A stretch of DNA of 64,000 bases from Cycas panzhihuaensis. Taxonomy: Eukaryota > Cycadophyta. The notes beneath the pieces are model-generated. The model was not told the DNA's origin. It saw only the letters and a program-made list of their open reading frames with translations, and ran no database searches. Shown piece after piece: positions 58,900-64,000 of the stretch. The stretch's first letter is position 1. Each line of letters begins with the position of its first letter. The position numbers and the translations under genes were made by a program. Where the stretch lies: positions 88,543,741 to 88,607,740 of the forward strand of contig CM041465.1 of assembly GCA_023213395.1 (NCBI GenBank). Reading direction: 5' to 3'.

Positions 58900-59880
58900 A
58901 TTGTTGAGCATCTCCCCCCCTAAATTTTGGAATCTAGACATCAAATTCAGTAGTATCATTAAATCAGTATGAAAGTACCTTGGAGTTAAGTCTAAGTAAT
59001 TAATATTTAGTCTCTATAAAGATAGCATCTCTAGTGATGATAATTTTATGTTGTGAAGGTATAAAAACCTTGTACCCCTTTTTGTCCATAGGGTATTTGA
59101 CAAAGATGCCTTTAAGGGTTCTATCTTGGAGTTTGTTCCTGTGTTCCTCTAAATGTGAGCATAACAAGTAGAGATAAAAATTTTGAAGTGGGAGATAGAG
59201 GGGGTTTATCCATACCATATTTCATATAGAGAGGGGCTGAGCTTGGAGGGACTAATAGTGTTAATGTAATACATAACAATCTAGATAGCCTCATCCCAAA
59301 GATAGGCAAGGGCATTCTTATATACCAACATAGTACGAGCCATATTCATGATGGTCCTATTCATGTACTCGACAACTCTATTTTGCTGGGGTGTACCTGA
59401 AACAATGGTCTGATGTTTGATTCCATGCTGACATAGGTACAATTTAAACTCATTAGACGTGTACTCGCCACCATTATAAGTCTTGAGTATTTTAATCTTG
59501 AATCTAAATTCATTTTCCACGTGGGCTTTAAAAGCTTGAAACATAGAAAAAGCTTCATCTTTCTTTGCAAGAAAAGCAACCCATACTTTCTTGGTAAAAT
59601 CATCAATGAAACTAATATAGTACTACTTCTGTTTGAGAGAAGGGATGGGCATAGTACTGCATATATCTAAGTGTACAAGCCATAAAGGTTGGCTAGACTT
59701 CCATTGACTACAAGGAAAGGGTTGTCTTTGAGATTTGGCAATGATACATGCTTCGCATTTGAAGGGCTTAGAGGAGATCCTAGGCATACTAAGAAGAGTG
59801 ATATGTAGTTCTCTTAAATGATAAATTTTGATATGGCCCATATGAGCATGTCATAGGGCTACTTAGGGCAATGTTTGAGG
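58900..59880 (-). pseudogene. copia integrase of K
   Basis: The zinc part and core start read GHIKIYHLRELHITLLSMPR, then KCEACIIAKSQRQPF (59623-59841). The core ISFIDDFTKKVWVAFLAKKD, YNGGEYTSNEFKLYLCQHGI and TPQQNRVVEYMNRTIMNMAR, ending with KNALAYLWDEAI, is at 59281-59620. A C-terminal piece follows near 59000-59218. The DNGGEY box and the TPQQN box with its glutamate are still readable, so decay is modest here. Confidence 0.88.
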
Positions 59881-60159
59881 AGTCAAGGTTGTGGTAAAAG
59901 CAAAGTCATCATCAACATAGTTAACTTTAGAGGATGGTGAGCCAGTTAAGCAAAAAAGCTTGTCATCAAGAATTCTAGTCATAACCACAACATTTAAAAG
60001 AGGGTGAATGACATAGAGAGTTTAATTCTTTGTAGTTACACTTAGATCAAAACCACAAGAGATAAGGGTGTACATGGAGAGTAGGTTCTGCTTCAAAGTA
60101 GGAATATATAAAACACCAACAAGGGTAAAATCTGGAAGGCCTAGGATTTTTAGGCAAAC

Positions 60160-60600
60160 AGTTCCAAGTCCTTCAACTAGCTGAGATGATTTGTCAGTCA
60201 TGTGTACAATACCACAAACTTTAGAGTCAAAACCCTGAAAGAACTAGCGATGATAAGTTATGTGTTATGTTACTCTAGTATCCATGATTCAAGATGAAGT
60301 ATTTGAGGTGGCACTATTTGCAACTCCAAGTGGTGAAGGTAAATGTGAATAAGCATAGCCACAATGAGCCTTAATATACTTAGTGGATCTATCAACAACA
60401 TTTGATGGAGTGGTCCTAATTCTTTGAAGGTGTGTATAAGCAAATTACATTCCACTAAAAGTATCTTCAAAAGAAGTATTTTTAGCATTATGTGCACCAT
60501 GGCATTGTTGATAGCTTGGTAGTTTATTAGTGGCAGTTTTATAATTTTTGGCATAGTGTCCATTCCTATTACACCTTTGGCCTACAATTATCTGATTGTC
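60160..60600 (-). pseudogene. copia protease and zinc knuckle of K
   Basis: The knuckle reads QRCNRNGHYAKNYK at about 60535-60585; its second cysteine is lost and the last one is tyrosine. The protease active-site wording IMDTRVT-HIT is at about 60262-60295 (family: DSGAT-HMT), clearly decayed. KQNLLSMYTLISCGFD follows at about 60050-60110. Confidence 0.75.
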
Positions 60601-61497
60601 AGTCCCATAAGAAGTATTAGGCTGGTTGGATTATCTCTGATTACTAGATTTGGGTCCAAGTTAATTTTGGCCTTGGCCTTGAGATTATATTTATTGGAGT
60701 TAAGGAGCTTGTTGACCAAGAGGACATTATTCTTATTGTCTATCTCTGCCTCTTCCATGAGAATTACGACCTTTGCAAGAGTATTGACCTTGATTTTTGG
60801 TATAAAAAAGATCTTCTTCCATTTTGAAAGTAGCATAAGTTGGATTAGATATAGTGGAAAAGTTGGTATCAAAGGTCTTATCAAATTCAATGAACTTATA
60901 AGCAAGATCATCAAAGTTTAAGGTCTTCAAAGTGCCACTAGATTGAAGACTTCCCAGTGGATTTTTGTAATCTGGGATATGGAGACATGACTGAATCAAG
61001 AAAGCTTATGTAATGCATTGAGTTTTGAAATCTTTATCAATGGCTTGCTTAATTGGACGAAGGAGATTGATTGTCTCATTTGCGTGTCCTTTCCACATTT
61101 TTAATTTGTTCATTTTTAGCACTAAGTAAACAAATTCTAAATCTGAATTAGTGTTAAAGTTCTTCGTAAGAACTTCAAGAACTTTCCATGATGTATCATG
61201 TACAACTTCATCAATGAGATTATGTAGGGAATAATCAGTGACAAGAAGTATTCCTGAATAGATTTTATTATCATTAAGTTCCTATTAGCATTTAACTACA
61301 ACTTCAGTAGGAGCAGTTAGAGCACCTCCTCCAAAAATAACTGAGGTGGTTGTAGCTATAATATATGGTGTAGGTTGTAAGTTATCTCTCCAAAGACCTT
61401 CATACTTTATAGTATTTCTAACAAGAGTGAACTATATGTCTCAATTTTCTTTCCTTTTAAGAATGTAGTTTACATTTTACTTGAACTGTGAAGACAT
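60601..61497 (-). pseudogene. copia gag of K
   Basis: The start is taken at the ATG at 61497 (MSSQFK). A stop and shifts interrupt it, with recognisable pieces YSLHNLIDEVVHDTSWKVLE, LEFVYLVLKMNKLKMWKGHA and a final stretch (60733-60999) ending in a Gly-Arg-rich SCKGRNSHGRGRDRQ. The order matches retrofit/Tork-type copia gag with a basic tail before the knuckle. Confidence 0.8.
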
Positions 61498-63511
61498 GGT
61501 GTTTTTTGAGAAGGGAAGAAATGAACAAGGGACTATAAAAGTGATAGTAATAAATGACTAATCACTATTTATAAATAGGAGATATAATGAAGTAGTGTAG
61601 CAGAAGGAAGAAGAAGTAAGAATGGTTGCTCAAAGATGAAGGAAGCAACTTAGAGAAAAGTCACTAAGACTTATGATAGATATTAACCTGACGCAGTAGG
61701 AATATGAGAAGCATTATGATGAAAATTGGCTACTAACACTTGTGGTAAATATTAATATGACATGACAGGAATATGAGAATCACTATTATTATGATTATAC
61801 TATGGATTACCTTTTACCAATAAATAAGTTATCAATATACAAGATTATAGGCCAATGTAGAAACTAACATCATTGGGTGTACATAACTTGAAACTCAAAT
61901 GTAGGATATATAATCAACCTAATAACCTCTAACTTATGTCCAACATATAGCTGAGGCCATTGAAGGGATTCTTAGGCTTCTAGTATAGTTAAGTTGGCCT
62001 TCACCTATGATACCCACAATTGTGCTTGGTGATGAAATCCAAGTCACAATGGAGTCTGGGTACTCCCAATCCTCACCCAATTCACTAATGAGCAGCTATA
62101 TACCTCCTCTAAAGAGTGGTACATGCATACTCATGGCTATAATAAATATTAGATTAGGTATATTTTAATCTTATATTTAAAGTTTTAGTTGTCCTGGTTG
62201 GTTATTAGGATGATCCCTGATTTAGGCACAATGGTATGGCTAACCAAACCTCACCAATATTCAAGTTCAATCTAGTCCTAACTTGAAACCCACACCTCCT
62301 TTATGGCATAATATTCTACTAACCAAGATATCTTAACATTGGCGAGTATATGAATAGGTAAAAGATGGCAGAAAATAATGTACGTGATGCATTCCTTTTA
62401 AAGAGACTTAAAAGATTATTAAATTTGCATCAAACGTACATATAATTAAAAAATATAATGCTTGCTTGTAGTGCTTACTTGGAGTGTCTTTAGAGTGCTT
62501 ACTTGAAGCAATTTTGGAGTGCTAAAATGTAATGATGATAAGTGAGTAAGGACACCAGATATTACTTCAATCCAAGTGTTTTTTTACTTACTTATACAAT
62601 GGAATTTTATGCCTTATAAAAAAAAGAAGAAAATTTCTTCACTTTTTTTTTAATAAAAAAAAAAAAAGTAGTCTTCACTAAATTAATAATAACTTTCTCT
62701 CACAATAACAAAATTGAGTACTAATTTTTGTACTAAAACTAGACTCAGAGCTTCATCTTAAGAAATAGAATCAAGTCTAAATGAGTTCTAAAAATTTTTT
62801 GGCATTCCCGCAAAGTTAGGAGAATATATTTTTTCAAAATTCTTACTAAAAATAATTGTTGTTTACTAAAACAACAATAACTTTCTCATACAACAACGAA
62901 ATTGGGTGCTAATTTTTGTGTTAGAAATTAGACTTAGAGACTCATCGTTGCAATTAGAATTAGGTCAATTGGAGCATTGTAGAAGATTTTGTAGACCTAT
63001 GAAGTTTAGCAAGCAAATTTTATTTCTATAAAAAATTTAGCTTACTAATATCTCATTAACACATGATACCATATAAAATTCCCATCATTTTTTTATCACC
63101 AAGATCCCAATATGGGCAAGGTGAAAGCATATAATAATGGACATTTTAAATGGATCCAATTTTATTTTAAAAAAAAGTGGGTAGAACCTTCCCTTACAAT
63201 CATTCTTCTAAAAGCTAGAAAACTTTTGGCAGCATTTCCCTTGTTAAATGGATAAAAAGAGGGAAAAGAAAAGAAGAATGAGATAGCATAAATGACCACC
63301 AAAGGATCTGAATCCTTGGGTCTTATAGCTCCTTATATTATGATTCCAAACCTATAAAAGAGAAAGGGAAAGTAAATAATACTAAATATTCTATGATAAT
63401 AACTTAAAAATATTTCTAAATCCACTTTCACAATCTTTTTTACCACATGGATTGTGGGGAAGAAAGAAGTGATGGCTCCATTGCAAGTGCAAGTGAGGAA
63501 TATGAAGGAAG
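61498..63511 (-). other. Leader of K with a tandem duplication
   Basis: 2 kb without a gene. A stretch beginning AATAACTTTCTC at about 62685 recurs at about 62873, offset about 188 bp, with CTAATTTTTGT-CTA and TAGACTTAGAG-CTCATC also shared. Poly-A and poly-T runs occur around 62640-62670. Confidence 0.55.
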
Positions 63512-63528
63512 TAAGCTCTGATACCATA

Positions 63529-63817
63529 TGAAAAGAGTGGATCTATCCTTCATCTCCATGTACTAAACATAAAGATAAACATGGAAGTAAAAGAGACTTG
63601 AGAGAAAAAGAGTAGCTCTCATAAAATGGGGAGGTATGAATGAGCTTCCTCCATTGAGCTTTTACTTTTATATTGGGAGAGGGAGAATTAGAGTTAGGTG
63701 AAATGAAATTACACATAAAAGTATATTTCACTTAGGTGATCTAATTTAAAGTTTACTTAAGACCTTTTTTAGAAATAATCAACTAATATAATGACCTTAT
63801 GACATTAACCTTTTTCA
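63529..63817 (-). repeat. 5' LTR of K (right copy), with primer-binding site at 63512-63527
   Basis: Starts TGAAAAGAGTGGATC and ends CCTTTTTCA. The plus strand AAGCTCTGATACCATA left of it is the reverse of the initiator tRNA-Met site. It is followed by ATCCC. Confidence 0.9.
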
Positions 63818-64000
63818 ATCCCTCTACCATGTGACTAAAGAAGTTAATAGTAATCCCTAAGGCCTCCTACTGGTACAACTGATAGGACCTTAGATCCCCT
63901 CATTTTAGCCGTATGTTCTTCCAAATATATGATTAGAGAACTAAAATTTTAACCCTCTCAAACTTCTTTGGAGTCACATCTACCTATGCACCAAGCATTG

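Larger units (their letters stand above)
56207..63817 (-). mobile_element. Ty1/copia element K, complete in structure
   Basis: LTRs of about 298 and 289 bp lie at 56207-56504 and 63529-63817. ATCCC flanks both ends (56202-56206 and 63818-63822), a perfect target duplication. The primer-binding site TGGTATCAGAGC on the minus strand is next to the right LTR, and a polypurine tract (reverse of TCTCCCTTAATGG) is next to the left LTR. On the minus strand gag, knuckle, protease, integrase, RT and RNase H follow in copia order. A leader of 2 kb precedes gag. Frames are broken but the parts are complete, so it is the best preserved copia structure after F. Confidence 0.93.
53870..64000 (+). mobile_element. 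Ty3/gypsy element J (Tat/Ogre-like), split by K
   Basis: The LTR end is at about 54180. A primer-binding site TAGTGACCATACTAGGGA (54181-54198) resembles the tRNA-Arg site TGGCGACTCCACTGGGGA of Ogre-type elements. A long proline- and serine-rich leader follows (54330-55700), then gag (55700-56206). Gag is cut by K with ATCCC on both sides and goes on at 63823. Only the 5' part is in the window. Confidence 0.65.

Noticed and set aside
60556-60921. 121-codon plus frame
   Set aside because: Antisense to the gag of K; no motif.
1-64000. CRISPR arrays, bacterial operons, rRNA or tRNA genes, organelle DNA
   Set aside because: None seen; the tRNA-like words are primer-binding sites next to LTRs, and the repeats are eukaryotic retroelement repeats.

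Overview
The window looks like intergenic chromatin of a land plant with a large, repeat-rich genome. It is AT-rich, has no rRNA, tRNA or complete host gene that I can see, and is built almost entirely of nested, decayed LTR retrotransposons (Ty1/copia and Ty3/gypsy). A plant origin is supported by copia and gypsy pol domains of plant type, by primer-binding sites matching plant elements (initiator tRNA-Met, and one tRNA-Arg-like site), and by a captured pentatricopeptide-repeat (PPR) fragment. A gymnosperm would fit the age and density of nesting, but nothing here proves it.

Layout. (1) 1-5.3 kb: plus-strand copia element, cut by the window edge and split by a 3.3 kb LTR element (1289-4635). 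(2) 5.3-8.2 kb: no gene, with a degenerate repeat built on a TGGCCAT core. (3) 8.25-14.3 kb: element C (perfect target duplication GAAGT), whose left LTR holds element A (8707-12899). (4) 14.3-21.1 kb: decayed, unassigned DNA split by gypsy chromovirus D (15441-20290, minus). (5) 21.1-24.6 kb: element E, whose right LTR also carries a primer-binding site and so seems to start a second element, M. (6) 24.9-39.35 kb: copia F (minus, target duplication GGGCT), invaded by B (26996-33322, minus) and G (34507-37335, plus, target duplication CAAGT). (7) 39.36-43.3 kb: gypsy M pol, plus. (8) 43.3-46.7 kb: copia H, plus, cut inside its reverse transcriptase by gypsy I (46677-50640, minus). (9) 50.64-52.74 kb: L, a third relative of A and B. 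(10) 52.7-64 kb: gypsy J (plus), whose gag is split by copia K (56207-63817, minus, target duplication ATCCC).

Most interesting: A, B and L share a non-coding scaffold in a fixed order, but the segment next to one conserved G-rich block differs in each. In B that segment carries plant gene pieces: an uninterrupted 142-codon PPR reading frame, a probable cytochrome P450 snippet and a third unidentified coding-like piece, all antisense to the element. This looks like a family of gene-capturing, non-autonomous LTR retrotransposons. No part of the window shows a working host gene; the coding entries below are element proteins or captured fragments, nearly all broken by stops and frameshifts.
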